This document shows, piece by piece, positions 16,237-25,229 of a stretch of DNA of 64,000 bases. The notes under the pieces are model-generated. The model saw nothing but the letters and a program-made list of their open reading frames with translations, did not search any database and was not told the origin of the DNA. How positions within the stretch are numbered: the stretch's first letter is position 1; every line of letters starts with the position of its first letter. Origin of the DNA: Paenibacillus allorhizosphaerae (GTDB taxonomy: Bacteria > Bacillota > Bacilli > Paenibacillales > NBRC-103111); NCBI RefSeq assembly GCF_910594985.1, contig NZ_CAJVCE010000028.1:1-64000 (forward strand), written 5' to 3'. The translations under genes and the position numbers were made by a program.

Positions 16237-18762
16237 TCACTTCACCAATTGACCACGCGTAACACCCAACTGATTCGTCGCCTTCAACGATTTCCACACA
16301 TGGGTGCCGTTGATCTCGCCTTTCAAGGCGCGCTCATACAAAGAGAGCACCTCTCGCACTTTATCCGGCGTTTCCTCGAGAAACTCGACGCGATATGTCG
16401 ATACGCCAAGCTCCATGAAATTGGCCAAATACTCGGCGCCGGATTGGTCGATCGCGTTGTACACCGTGTTGCGGCAGCCCTCATCCACCCGAACCGGGTG
16501 TGAGAAGCCGATACGGTCCTGCAGCGAAGCGCTGTGCTCCTCGCACGGGCGGCCGCAGTTCGTATAGTCCGTTCCTTCACTAAGGAACGTACAGTAGACG
16601 CAGTGCTCGGTGTGGAACATCGGCATATGCTGATGGATCACGACCTCGAGCTTCGCGGCGTCTGAACGGCGCAGCAGATCGACCATCTGCTGGATGTTTA
16701 AATCATACGACGGCGTTACGCGGGTAAGACCCGCTTCCAGAAACAGTGCCGCCGTCTTATGGTTGGCGACATTCAGCGAAAAGTCGCCGATCAGTTCCGG
16801 CCGAGCCGCCTCTGGGTGCTCGGCAAGATAGCGCATGAACCAGTAGACGGCGCCGGTGTTGCGAAGCAAGACGGCGTCCGGCCCCAGGTTCAGGATGTTT
16901 CGGAAATAGCCCGTTTCGCCGGGCATATGAATGCGCGGCGTCGCCAGCGCGATCCGCTTGCCCGCTGCATGGGCGGCCTCGACGGCGGCGGGGAACTGCT
17001 TGATGAACTCGAAGTCGGCGTAGACGAGTTCGACGTTCATCGAGCAGGCCGCCTGTACTTGCTCCAAGCTGCGGCATAGCGCCGTCAGCCGCGAGCGAGC
17101 CTGTCCGCCTGCCGGAGCGGCAGGCTCAGCCGCACGCGCCGGCGTGTCGCCGTACACGTCAACGCTGCGCTTCACGTAGGCGCGCGGCCGTTCCCGGTTC
17201 GCCGCGAGCAGTTCCGCCGCGGTCCGGCGCATTTGGTTCAGCTCGCGCATCGGCACAATCAGGTCGCCGTTCAAATGAACGTCGACCGAGGCCAGTTCAA
17301 AAATCGTCCCGCCAAGCCGGCCGAACTGTTCTTCGAACAGCGCGGCGTCCATCGGGCGCTTCTCTGCAGGCACCAAAGACAACTCCGACTCCACCGTCAC
17401 GGAGTGTTCCGCTTCCACATCCGTCCAAACGCTTTTCAGCGGTTGGCCAACGGTTCCGGTTACCTTCACTTGAACCGGAAAAACGCGGTACGGCTTATCG
17501 GTTTCGAACGTTTGCCGCAGCCGCTTGTCCAAATGCGGGTCGTTCGTCTTCCATATCCGGTCCCCTACATGAACGCGTCCCAGATTCACGTCCTGACGTC
17601 CTGGCACAATTTCCACCAGTCCGCCCGGTGCCTCGCCCTCCAGCTTCGCACCTTTCCGGCGCAAATCGTAAACGCGGCCTCCTTCCTCTTTTTTCGTCGG
17701 ATCGCCGGCATCGAATACAATCCCGTCGCCCCGCTTGAGCGGAGCTTCCAGCTCGCAGAGCACCGCGTCCCGCAGCACTTGCTTGACGCGCCCGAGATAA
17801 ACGCCGCGGCTCTTTGGAAAGGTGCCGTCAACCAACTGCTTGTTGTTCGTCCCTTTCAAGAAACCGTAAGAAAAACCGCGCGAAAAGCTTTGCTCCAGCT
17901 CCCGCAGTTCTTCCTTGGTCGGCCTCACGTCCTGCCCATCAAAGTAACGGTCGATGGCGCTGCGGTATTTGCCCACGACATTGGCGACATATTCCGGGCT
18001 TTTGAGCCGTCCTTCGATTTTAAAGGAAGTCACGCCCGCCTCAATCAGCTCCGGCACCAGTTCCAGCGCCGCAAGATCTTTGGGCGACAGCAAATACGCC
18101 ACATCTCCCATCGGCTTCTGTTCTCCGTCCACCATCAAATCGTACGGCAAACGGCATGCCTGCGCACACTCCCCGCGGTTCGCCGAACGGCCTCCCCACA
18201 TTTCCGAAGTCAAGCATTGACCGGAATATGAAACGCAGAGCGCGCCATGCACGAAAACTTCCATCGGAAGCTTCGCTTGGTCGCCGATTTGTTTGATTTG
18301 TTTGAGATTATTTTCACGGCCGAGCACGACCCGCTCAATATCGAACGGCTTCGTAAACTCCACCGCCTCCGGAGAGGTGATCGTCATTTGCGTGGAGCCG
18401 TGAATCGGAAAGTCCGGCGATATTTCGCGAATCAGCTTCACGAGCCCAAGATCCTGGACGATGACCGCATCCACACCGGCGTCGATACAAGCATCGATCA
18501 AAATGCGCGCTTCTTCCAGTTCCTCTTCAAACACTAAAATATTGAATGTTAAAAACCCTTTTACTCCATATCGATGCAAGAAGGACATAATATCCGGCAG
18601 CTCGTCCATCTGAAAATTGTTCGCACGGGCGCGCGCATTGAATTTTTCCACGCCAAAAAAGATCGCGTCCGCCCCATTGGCGACCGCCGCCCGCATACAG
18701 TCCCAATCGCCCGCCGGAGCAAGCAGCTCTATATCCGATTTGCGAATGTTGTTTTCGCGCAT
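16237..18762 (-). CDS. U32 family 'peptidase' / RNA hydroxylase, long form
   Basis: 841 aa. The N-terminal TIM-barrel carries the U32 signature, with EVFVHGALCVSYSGQC and then GECAQACRLPY. These cysteines probably bind an Fe-S cluster. A middle segment resembles DUF3656, and a second U32-like region near the C-terminus includes CVYCTFL and CGRPCEEH. Several U32 proteins act in RNA hydroxylation rather than proteolysis: RlhA on 23S rRNA C2501, and TrhP (YrrN/YrrO in Bacillus) on tRNA U34. This protein is an RNA hydroxylation candidate by family. The ATG at 18762 follows GGAGG by 12 bases; the longer frame starts at a TTG overlapping that site. Confidence 0.87.
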   Translation of the reverse strand: MRENNIRKSDIELLAPAGDWDCMRAAVANGADAIFFGVEKFNARARANNFQMDELPDIMSFLHRYGVKGFLTFNILVFEEELEEARILIDACIDAGVDAVIVQDLGLVKLIREISPDFPIHGSTQMTITSPEAVEFTKPFDIERVVLGRENNLKQIKQIGDQAKLPMEVFVHGALCVSYSGQCLTSEMWGGRSANRGECAQACRLPYDLMVDGEQKPMGDVAYLLSPKDLAALELVPELIEAGVTSFKIEGRLKSPEYVANVVGKYRSAIDRYFDGQDVRPTKEELRELEQSFSRGFSYGFLKGTNNKQLVDGTFPKSRGVYLGRVKQVLRDAVLCELEAPLKRGDGIVFDAGDPTKKEEGGRVYDLRRKGAKLEGEAPGGLVEIVPGRQDVNLGRVHVGDRIWKTNDPHLDKRLRQTFETDKPYRVFPVQVKVTGTVGQPLKSVWTDVEAEHSVTVESELSLVPAEKRPMDAALFEEQFGRLGGTIFELASVDVHLNGDLIVPMRELNQMRRTAAELLAANRERPRAYVKRSVDVYGDTPARAAEPAAPAGGQARSRLTALCRSLEQVQAACSMNVELVYADFEFIKQFPAAVEAAHAAGKRIALATPRIHMPGETGYFRNILNLGPDAVLLRNTGAVYWFMRYLAEHPEAARPELIGDFSLNVANHKTAALFLEAGLTRVTPSYDLNIQQMVDLLRRSDAAKLEVVIHQHMPMFHTEHCVYCTFLSEGTDYTNCGRPCEEHSASLQDRIGFSHPVRVDEGCRNTVYNAIDQSGAEYLANFMELGVSTYRVEFLEETPDKVREVLSLYERALKGEINGTHVWKSLKATNQLGVTRGQLVK

Positions 18763-18839
18763 AGTATTATCGTTCCTCCACAATGGCTAAGTTTCATAGG
18801 ATACCCGGAAAGAGGGCTTAAAAACAGTACATCTTTCAT

Positions 18840-18848
18840 AGTGTACCA
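18840..18848 (-). promoter_or_regulatory. Possible extended -10 promoter of the U32 gene
   Basis: The minus strand reads TGGTACACT, a TGn extended -10, about 80 bases before the U32 start. No good -35 is visible. Confidence 0.3.
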
Positions 18849-19111
18849 GAAATGAGACTTGTAAACCATGCAGCCCAGAAGGCAGAGAGGCGGTAAGATT
18901 TTGAAAAAATCGCCATAGTACTCCGGGTATTTTTACGATGTGTTTGCTCCTTTTATAGCAAATTTGGTAAAAGCTCTTCTAAATCGCGTAAAAGGCATCA
19001 AGCATTGAACAATTAAGCAACTATAGATATAGAAGAAACCGGCCGATGTTAGTCAGGGGAAGACTCATTGATCATCGCATCACCGCACAATCCGAGCCGG
19101 CTCGACACAAG

Positions 19112-19140
19112 TTAACAAAGCCCGCCATCCGTGATATAAT
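19112..19140 (+). promoter_or_regulatory. SigA-type promoter of the FG-GAP gene (and possibly the Dlt-like cassette)
   Basis: TTAACA (19112-19117) and a perfect TATAAT (19135-19140) have a 17-base spacer and a TGA extended -10. Transcription would start near 19147, 36 nt before the FG-GAP ATG. The divergent stretch 18850-19110 holds no other feature I can support. Confidence 0.75.
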
Positions 19141-19182
19141 GGCAAAGTAGTGTAACCATGCGGCAATTGAGGGAATTTTTGA

Positions 19183-22100
19183 ATGAAAAAAATGAAAAGC
19201 AAGGCCGTTCTAACGGTGCTTTGCGTGCTTGCCGCGGCTCTTGCGGTTTTTCTGTTTACAGCAAAAAAAGAGCTGACGGTCCGCATGCTGTACGCTACGG
19301 ATGGCGATGCTTACGATCCTGCAGCATTCGGCCATCTCAGCCAGTCACTTGTCGCGAACCTTGATCTGGAGCGTGCGAGCTTGAACAGCATAAGCGGGCG
19401 AAAGCTGCAATCGTACGACACGGTTTATTTGGACCCGTCCCTGCATGAAAGCATGACCGATGCGCAGCGAAAGCTGCTGCAGGATTATGTCGCCAAGGGC
19501 GGACATTTGTTCCTTGAAAATCGTTTCGCCGATACGTTTCCTCCCGACTTTCTCGGGGCCAAGCAAGTCGTCGACGTACTACCTCCGACGCGGAATTTGA
19601 AACCCGGCGGCGAACTGGACGATACCGGCCCGATGCTGTACCCGGAAGTGGATTATAACCTGCAAGGGCTGCAGAAGCTGCTGAAGCAGTTTGCCGACAC
19701 GTATTTCCGGCACGATACGGACAATACGCTCGCCCAGTTTTCCTGGGGCAAAGGAATCGTTCCTTCCACAGCCACGACGATCGCTTCCATGAACGGCGTT
19801 TCGCTGTATACGCTCAATCGGATCGGCGAAGGCACCGTATTTTTCAGCGGTACGCTGCTGCCCAACCGGTACTACTTGACCGGTTACGATTTGGCCAGCG
19901 GGATGGACCCGAAACTTGGCTTTGAAAAACTGGCGGCGGAACTCAATACGGCGACCGAGCCGGTTCCCGGCGCACTGTATTTTGACCGGAATCAATTGCC
20001 GGTCCAGCCTTACTTCCATTTTACGTTCGCAGCGGGCAGCGCTTTGTTCCGCTCCGAATATGCCGCCTTCGTCGCAAAAGAAACGTTCGGCTACAGCGTA
20101 AAAAAAGTGCTCGGTCCATACGGCCGTCCGGCCATGGCGCACCAAAATCATTTTGAGGCGCTCGAGGCGATTCGCGACGGCGAAGGCATCCAGTGGGCTG
20201 AGCTGCTGAAAAAGCACAAGCAAATCCCTTCATTCTCGCTCGTCCGCTCGTCATTCACGTGGGGACGATGGCAGGAATCGGTGGCCGTGCATTTGAACAC
20301 GGGCACGAATGCGAAACCGGCGTTCGCCGGGGAAACGCCGAATTCGTTTTACTCCAGCGGCACGCGGCTTATGAGCGAGGATGGGCCGATTCGTCTGGCG
20401 AATTACCCCGAGTACAAGTCGCTCGGCGAACCGATCACGGTGCCGTATCGGGCTTATCCGGCGCTGGCCGATCTGGACGGCGACGGCAAGCCCGATCTGA
20501 TCGTCGGCTCGGGCGACGGACAGATCTATGTGTACCGCGGCGCTGGCGGCGCGGCCGCGTCGGCCTATGCCGGGCAGCAGCTTCCGGCGGGCGTGCCTGC
20601 TCCCGCAGCCTTCGGCAAGCGGGAGCCTGTGCGGCTCTCGAGCGGGGCTACGCTCGCACCAGGCCCGTACGCCAGCGTAGCGGCGTACGATCTGAATGCC
20701 GACGGCCGGCCCGATCTGATCGTTGGCCGGCCGGACGGCACGCTCGCCGTCGCCTACGGCGAAGCCGGCGGCACGTTCACGGCGCCCGTCCAGCTGCTCG
20801 CGGACGGGCAGCCGATTCGCGGCGCTGCGCCAATCGCTGCGGCGGTAGGCGACGTCACCGGGGTCGGCATTCCCGACCTCGTGGTCGGGGATGCCGCCGG
20901 CAAGGTGACGGTGTACCATGGCGAGCGGAGCGCCTCCGGCGCGCTCGCCTTCGGCAAAGGCGCGGCGGCCGCGCAGCTGCCCGCGAAGTTTGCGGCGCCG
21001 TCCATCCGCGATATGGACGGCGATGGCAAGGCCGACCTTGTCGTCGGCAGCCAGGAAGGCGATCTGCGCATATACTTGCAGCAAGCCGGTGCAAACAGCG
21101 GAATCACTTGGCGAGACGCCGGATTGATCGAAGCCGCGAGCGTCAACCAGCTGGGAAGCCATGCGCTTGTCGGCGGGCATAATGCGGTCCCGTTATGGGC
21201 CGACCTGAACGGCGACGGCAAAGACGATCTGATCGTCGGACAGCTGGAATTCGGCATTCCGACGACCGTCGACGATCCTGGTTTTCCATATAAAAGTCAG
21301 CTGACCGAATTTATCGAATATACGAAAGCCCATAAGCTGGAACTGTACCCGCATTTGTTCGTTCATAACTTTACGAGCGATGCCCAGGAAAAACAGGAGA
21401 TCGCTCTGCACCGCAAGGCGTTCGATACGCTCGGCATCCCTTGGCTCATGCCAGGCACAAATCAGCATACGTGGCGCATCAATAACCCGGACCGTGCCCA
21501 GACGCTGCGCAATGAAAGGGAAGCCGACATATGGTTCAATTTCGGCTTCAAGCCGGCCGACATTCGGCACGAGCCCCGTCTTGGCATCGAGTACAACTGG
21601 GGATTGCCTTTCCTGATGACGGACGGCTCCGGGCTTCCGGACATGAAACGTCCGATGCTCCTGTCTACGCCCGCGCCGGTGCTTCGTACCGATCCGCGTT
21701 ATTCGACGGAAGATTTGTTCGAAGCTTATGTAGCCCAAGATATGCCAATCGATTATTTCGAGCATATCGAATATCATTTTCCGGCGAATACGCAGCCGCT
21801 TCTTGAATTTGTTCGGTACTTGGACAAGCTGCGCAATGAGTACAGCTATAACTTCATAACTGAGCCGCAAATGGCTAGAAGCTACATGAACACGCTAACG
21901 ACTCGCGTCGATCTGTATCGTCCTTGGTACGAAGCCGTCGCTGACCGTCTGAAGAAAGCCGTCGGACTGACGGTAGAACCCAGCTTTCATGTGAAGCCGA
22001 ACACATCGGGCGTTCCCGCTCAAGCTGCGGAATATAAAGGAACGATCGGGCTTGTCGTAGAGCCGGGTCAGCCTTATGCGGACAAACAACCGGTGACTGC

Positions 22101-22431
22101 CGCCGAGGTGCGCGACATCCGCGAAAACCGGCTGTACTTCGGAGCACAGGGCGAAACATCCGTCCGGTTCGCAAGCCCGGACCGTGCCGCGGCTGCCGAA
22201 GCAAAGCTTCACATTACACGTTCCAACGTGCCGTATGTGCTGCAAAAGTCCGGAGCGCAGTGGACTTTGACGTTAGACGCGCCAGGCATGCAGCAAATAC
22301 AACTGAAGAGCGAGCAGTCGCTCTCCATTGAAGGCGAAGCGCTGACCGTTGATCGTGACGAAGCGAAACAAACTTATACCGTAACGCATTTTGGCGAGCC
22401 GGTGACCGTCACGGTCCGCATCTCGCCTTAA
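19183..22431 (+). CDS. Secreted/membrane-anchored FG-GAP (VCBS) repeat protein
   Basis: 1082 aa with an N-terminal hydrophobic segment (AVLTVLCVLAAALAVFLFTA) that anchors or exports it. Residues about 30-260 resemble a glutamine-amidotransferase-like fold (DTVYLDPSLHESMTDAQRKL, GTVFFSGTLLPNRYY). Between about 430 and 690 lie five FG-GAP/VCBS repeats with Ca-binding cores such as DLDGDGKPDLIVG, DLNADGRPDLIVG and DMDGDGKADLVVG; the third (DVTGVGIPDLVVG) is degenerate. The following about 250 residues (PHLFVHNFTSDAQEKQEI, IPWLMPGTNQHTW) look like a polysaccharide-deacetylase or related barrel, and a beta-rich tail ends the protein. The function is unknown; an extracellular glycan-active or glycan-binding role is inferred. 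The Dlt-like cassette begins 148 bases downstream on the same strand with no clear terminator between. Confidence 0.85.
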   Translation: MKKMKSKAVLTVLCVLAAALAVFLFTAKKELTVRMLYATDGDAYDPAAFGHLSQSLVANLDLERASLNSISGRKLQSYDTVYLDPSLHESMTDAQRKLLQDYVAKGGHLFLENRFADTFPPDFLGAKQVVDVLPPTRNLKPGGELDDTGPMLYPEVDYNLQGLQKLLKQFADTYFRHDTDNTLAQFSWGKGIVPSTATTIASMNGVSLYTLNRIGEGTVFFSGTLLPNRYYLTGYDLASGMDPKLGFEKLAAELNTATEPVPGALYFDRNQLPVQPYFHFTFAAGSALFRSEYAAFVAKETFGYSVKKVLGPYGRPAMAHQNHFEALEAIRDGEGIQWAELLKKHKQIPSFSLVRSSFTWGRWQESVAVHLNTGTNAKPAFAGETPNSFYSSGTRLMSEDGPIRLANYPEYKSLGEPITVPYRAYPALADLDGDGKPDLIVGSGDGQIYVYRGAGGAAASAYAGQQLPAGVPAPAAFGKREPVRLSSGATLAPGPYASVAAYDLNADGRPDLIVGRPDGTLAVAYGEAGGTFTAPVQLLADGQPIRGAAPIAAAVGDVTGVGIPDLVVGDAAGKVTVYHGERSASGALAFGKGAAAAQLPAKFAAPSIRDMDGDGKADLVVGSQEGDLRIYLQQAGANSGITWRDAGLIEAASVNQLGSHALVGGHNAVPLWADLNGDGKDDLIVGQLEFGIPTTVDDPGFPYKSQLTEFIEYTKAHKLELYPHLFVHNFTSDAQEKQEIALHRKAFDTLGIPWLMPGTNQHTWRINNPDRAQTLRNEREADIWFNFGFKPADIRHEPRLGIEYNWGLPFLMTDGSGLPDMKRPMLLSTPAPVLRTDPRYSTEDLFEAYVAQDMPIDYFEHIEYHFPANTQPLLEFVRYLDKLRNEYSYNFITEPQMARSYMNTLTTRVDLYRPWYEAVADRLKKAVGLTVEPSFHVKPNTSGVPAQAAEYKGTIGLVVEPGQPYADKQPVTAAEVRDIRENRLYFGAQGETSVRFASPDRAAAAEAKLHITRSNVPYVLQKSGAQWTLTLDAPGMQQIQLKSEQSLSIEGEALTVDRDEAKQTYTVTHFGEPVTVTVRISP

Positions 22432-22579
22432 GGCTTCCGCTAGCTTAAAGTAGGTCGGTTAAACATAACTACATGGATCAACGCGCGGACGGTTCCGCCA
22501 GGCTTTTTGCAGCCCGGCGCCCGTCCCGCTCCCATGTTTCGGCATATCTCATTTTTTTCAAAATCAAGGAGGCTTACTT

Positions 22580-22831
22580 ATGCAAGAGCTGCTGGAAGAG
22601 CTGGAAGCTCACATTAAGAACCGGTACGAAATCGAGGAAGACGATGATGAATTTACGCCGGATGTTCACTTATTCGATTACGGATATGTTGATTCAATCG
22701 GCGCTACTGCTTTGATCGCACACATTGAGAAAACATACGGCATTCAAGTGACCAATCAAGATTTGATGCTGTATCCGCTCAACACCGTCCGCGAAATCGC
22801 GCAATTCATTCACAATAAGAAGGCGAGGTAG
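22580..22831 (+). CDS. Acyl/aminoacyl carrier protein (DltC-like)
   Basis: 83 aa, starting at an ATG with AAGGAGG upstream. It is a four-helix carrier protein with the phosphopantetheine attachment motif DSI: Ser39 within FDYGYVDSIGATALIAHIE. Its acidic surface (EIEEDDDEF) is typical of carrier proteins. It should carry an activated amino acid as a thioester on its phosphopantetheine arm. Four bases separate it from the ligase gene, so it is almost certainly the ligase's substrate. It resembles DltC in size and context but sits beside a synthetase-like enzyme rather than DltA. It is not the fatty acid ACP: the motif is DSI rather than DSL and the context differs. Confidence 0.92.
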   Translation: MQELLEELEAHIKNRYEIEEDDDEFTPDVHLFDYGYVDSIGATALIAHIEKTYGIQVTNQDLMLYPLNTVREIAQFIHNKKAR

Positions 22832-22835
22832 TACC

Positions 22836-24035
22836 ATGGAATGCATCGTATCATTGGAGGGCCTCGCCCCGAGCCAGCATGGCCAGCTTAAATATGCGGC
22901 CGCATTTATCGACGAAACGATTCAGGACATCACGCTGGAATCGAACCAAATCCGTATCGTGCACCAGTCTTCGAAGGGAAACGAGGTGATTGAGGACCGC
23001 GTGCGCCGTTTGATCGAGCGGTTCTCCCAAGGCGATTTCGGTTTTAAGGAAAATATTTTATTCGAACATCGTGTGGACACGCCGTACGAAGGCGACATTA
23101 TTGCCGAACTGACGGAACGTAAGATCATTAAGGTGCTGGAACCCGGTCTGTTTATTTTCCGTGAGCCGTTCTCAAGCTTAATGCGTTTTCTCGATTACAG
23201 TTTCGTCACCAAAGTAGCAGGCCGTTTCGCCGGTGTGACGGAAGAGCATTACCCGGCGGTCATTCATGCCGATACGCTGAATAAAACGAATCATTTTACT
23301 TCGTTTCCGGAACATATTCACTTTTTGACGCACTTGCGCGAGGATCTCGACATCATTGAATCTTTCTCCCAATCGATTCGCGATGCCGGTGGCTGGAAAG
23401 AGGAAGGCCAGCCGCTCGATTTGAACCGGACCATGCCAAAGCCGAAGTTCACGATGAACCCTTCGACTTGTTATCACTGCTACGAAGGGCTGCAAAATGA
23501 AACGCTGGAAGGCGAAGGCCGCATCGTGACGGCGATTTCGAAGTGCCATCGCTTTGAATCGCGCAATCACACGGACTTCGGTCGACTGCTTGATTTCAGC
23601 ATGCGAGAAATCATATTTGTCGGTAAGCCCGATTTTGTAAAAGAGCATCGCCTGCAAGCCATCGAATATTTGAAAGAGCTCGCCGTGGAGTGGAACGTGG
23701 ACAGCATGCTGGAAATCGCCAACGATCCGTTTTTCACCAACGACTTCCAGGTAAAAGCTTCATTCCAGCGCAATCAGGAGATGAAGTACGAGCTTCGCTT
23801 GACGATTCCGCGAATCAACAAGTCGATCGCCTGCAGCTCCGTCAACTTCCACAGCAATACGTTCGGCAATGCATTCAACATCAAAATGGGCAAACGAAAT
23901 GCCGTTACGGGCTGCGTTGGCTTTGGAATCGAACGTTGGGCTTTCGCCTTTCTGTCGCAGTACGGACTGGATGAAGCAGCGTGGCCTGCCGCCTTCCGCG
24001 AGCAGTATCATGCCTGGCAGCAAAAATCGCTGTAG
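22836..24035 (+). CDS. Class II aaRS-like amino acid:[carrier protein] ligase
   Basis: 399 aa. The C-terminal about 200 residues have the seryl-tRNA-synthetase-like class II core: a motif 2 region with CHRFE (237-241) and MREIIFVG (256-263), and motif 3 GFGIERWAFAF (362-372) with Arg367. C212 (STCYHCYEG), E258 and C360 (TGCVG) have nearly the same spacing as the Cys-Glu-Cys zinc ligands I recall from amino acid:[carrier protein] ligases of alphaproteobacteria. Those enzymes lack tRNA-binding arms and load glycine or L-alanine onto a dedicated carrier protein. Such an arm is also absent here. The N-terminal about 140 residues are a separate domain I do not recognise. Predicted reaction: amino acid + ATP + holo-carrier protein to aminoacyl-carrier protein. 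The amino acid cannot be read from sequence. Confidence 0.88.
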   Translation: MECIVSLEGLAPSQHGQLKYAAAFIDETIQDITLESNQIRIVHQSSKGNEVIEDRVRRLIERFSQGDFGFKENILFEHRVDTPYEGDIIAELTERKIIKVLEPGLFIFREPFSSLMRFLDYSFVTKVAGRFAGVTEEHYPAVIHADTLNKTNHFTSFPEHIHFLTHLREDLDIIESFSQSIRDAGGWKEEGQPLDLNRTMPKPKFTMNPSTCYHCYEGLQNETLEGEGRIVTAISKCHRFESRNHTDFGRLLDFSMREIIFVGKPDFVKEHRLQAIEYLKELAVEWNVDSMLEIANDPFFTNDFQVKASFQRNQEMKYELRLTIPRINKSIACSSVNFHSNTFGNAFNIKMGKRNAVTGCVGFGIERWAFAFLSQYGLDEAAWPAAFREQYHAWQQKSL

Positions 24036-24075
24036 ACGTTCGACACCTTGATGGAAACCGACCTATAGCGCTAGA

Positions 24076-24093
24076 CTGGCCTTTCGTGGCCAG
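24076..24093 (+). other. Intergenic hairpin inside the Dlt-like cassette
   Basis: CTGGCC/GGCCAG with a TTTCGT loop, followed by TCTAATTTATCC. The T tract is too poor for a full terminator. It may lower expression of the downstream membrane genes or protect the upstream message. Confidence 0.4.
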
Positions 24094-24114
24094 CCTCTAA
24101 TTTATCCATAAAGT

Positions 24115-25047
24115 GTGGTTTACAAACTTATGATTGCTTTTATAAGGAAAAACGGCTTTGTCCTGCTTCTGCTTGCCGCCTTCCTGCTGTCGGATTGGAT
24201 CATCGGTTACTGGGATCCGATGGTTACGTCGCGGCGTTTTTATAAAAACGACTTCACCAAAACGTTGTTCCATCATCAGTGGCTGGATCACGGACCGGTC
24301 TTTTTCGGCAATTCCGCGGTCACCGGCGCTTATATCGAAGAGCAATCGAAATCGAAGCTGATCGAGATGGGTTTGTCGTACGGGAAGCTGACGGACTTGA
24401 AGGCAATCCTGGAGCAGGCGCGATTTCAGGTGGAAAGGCAGCTTGTCGTCGGCATTGACGTGCATACGATGATCGACAGCCTTGAAACGGACCCGACTTA
24501 TCAGTGGTTCAAGCCGTGGTATCAGCCTTATGTATACACTTATCGGGACTATTTCCGCGATTCGGGTACGGAACTCGTAAAGCAGCTCTATAAAGGTACG
24601 GTTGAAATGAATCCGTCCGAGCTGATTGCCTATCAGCCGCGTTGGATCGATAAAGAATTGTACTTCGGCCAAAAGCCGGATGACGAGCTTCGTAAAAAGT
24701 GGGCCGACTATGACCAACGATTCGGCTGGATGTCGCAGCCGGATTACAAGGATAATCTCAACGCGTTGTCTTGGATCATCGATTACTGCAAAGCACATCA
24801 GCTTCAGCTGCGGGTAATTTGGATGCCATGGAACCGCGGTTATCAGCTGCCTCCTTACATGCCAGGTCTGCGAGAAGAAGTGAACCGCAGGCTTGCAACG
24901 GCTGGCGTTCCCATACTTGATCTGCTCTCGTCGTACGACCCAAAATATTTTCACGATCTCGTTCATTTGAGCCGACAAGAAGGTGCTCCCGTGTTTACGA
25001 AGGAGGTGGACGCATGGCTTGCTTCGCTCGCAAAGCCTTCGAAGTAA
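24115..25047 (+). CDS. DltD-like SGNH-fold membrane protein
   Basis: About 310 aa. An N-terminal membrane helix (GFVLLLLAAFLLSDWIIGYW) is followed by an extracytoplasmic SGNH-type domain: the GDS-like motif FFGNSAV (Ser67) and the catalytic DxxH motif D281-LV-H284, both in the expected order. DltD and AlgJ/AlgX-type proteins share this design and work with MBOAT partners in moving acyl or aminoacyl groups to surface polymers. The start is uncertain: GTG at 24115 or ATG at 24130, neither with a strong ribosome binding site. The 3' end overlaps the DltX-like gene by 34 bases. Confidence 0.83.
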   Translation: MVYKLMIAFIRKNGFVLLLLAAFLLSDWIIGYWDPMVTSRRFYKNDFTKTLFHHQWLDHGPVFFGNSAVTGAYIEEQSKSKLIEMGLSYGKLTDLKAILEQARFQVERQLVVGIDVHTMIDSLETDPTYQWFKPWYQPYVYTYRDYFRDSGTELVKQLYKGTVEMNPSELIAYQPRWIDKELYFGQKPDDELRKKWADYDQRFGWMSQPDYKDNLNALSWIIDYCKAHQLQLRVIWMPWNRGYQLPPYMPGLREEVNRRLATAGVPILDLLSSYDPKYFHDLVHLSRQEGAPVFTKEVDAWLASLAKPSK

Positions 25048-25124
25048 TCGTTTATCTCGCCATGCTCATCATGGTGCTCATTTATTTTACCGGCAAAGGT
25101 TTGTTTATATATGAAGGCTTTTAA
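25014..25124 (+). CDS. DltX-like microprotein (36 aa)
   Basis: A short gene inside and beyond the end of the DltD-like gene, with an ideal AGGAGGTGGACGC then ATG. It encodes a basic N-terminus (MACFARKAFE), one membrane helix (VIVYLAMLIMVLIYF) and the C-terminus GLFIYEGF. DltX proteins of dlt operons have the same plan: about 40-50 residues, a single helix, and a conserved C-terminal F-I-Y-x-x-F in which the Tyr is implicated as an acyl acceptor or relay. Here the Tyr is Y33. Its position beside the MBOAT gene matches dlt operons. It is at the lower end of DltX lengths. Confidence 0.8.
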   Translation: MACFARKAFEVIVYLAMLIMVLIYFTGKGLFIYEGF

Positions 25125-25229
25125 TGGCTGGAGGCCTGCCTGTGCCGCATCAAGCACTTCCGTTGCACGATTGCGGCCGGCGTCGATGGGTCTTGGCATT
25201 GTCCGGTTCCGGCTTGGAGGTAGTCACGC

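Noticed and set aside
20251..21180. 309-codon frame antisense to the FG-GAP repeats
   Set aside because: Arg/His/Ala-rich shadow of the Asp/Gly-rich repeat coding sequence.
20470..21250. Repeated DNA units, considered as a possible direct-repeat array
   Set aside because: They are protein-level FG-GAP repeats with variable spacing, not DNA repeats with spacers.
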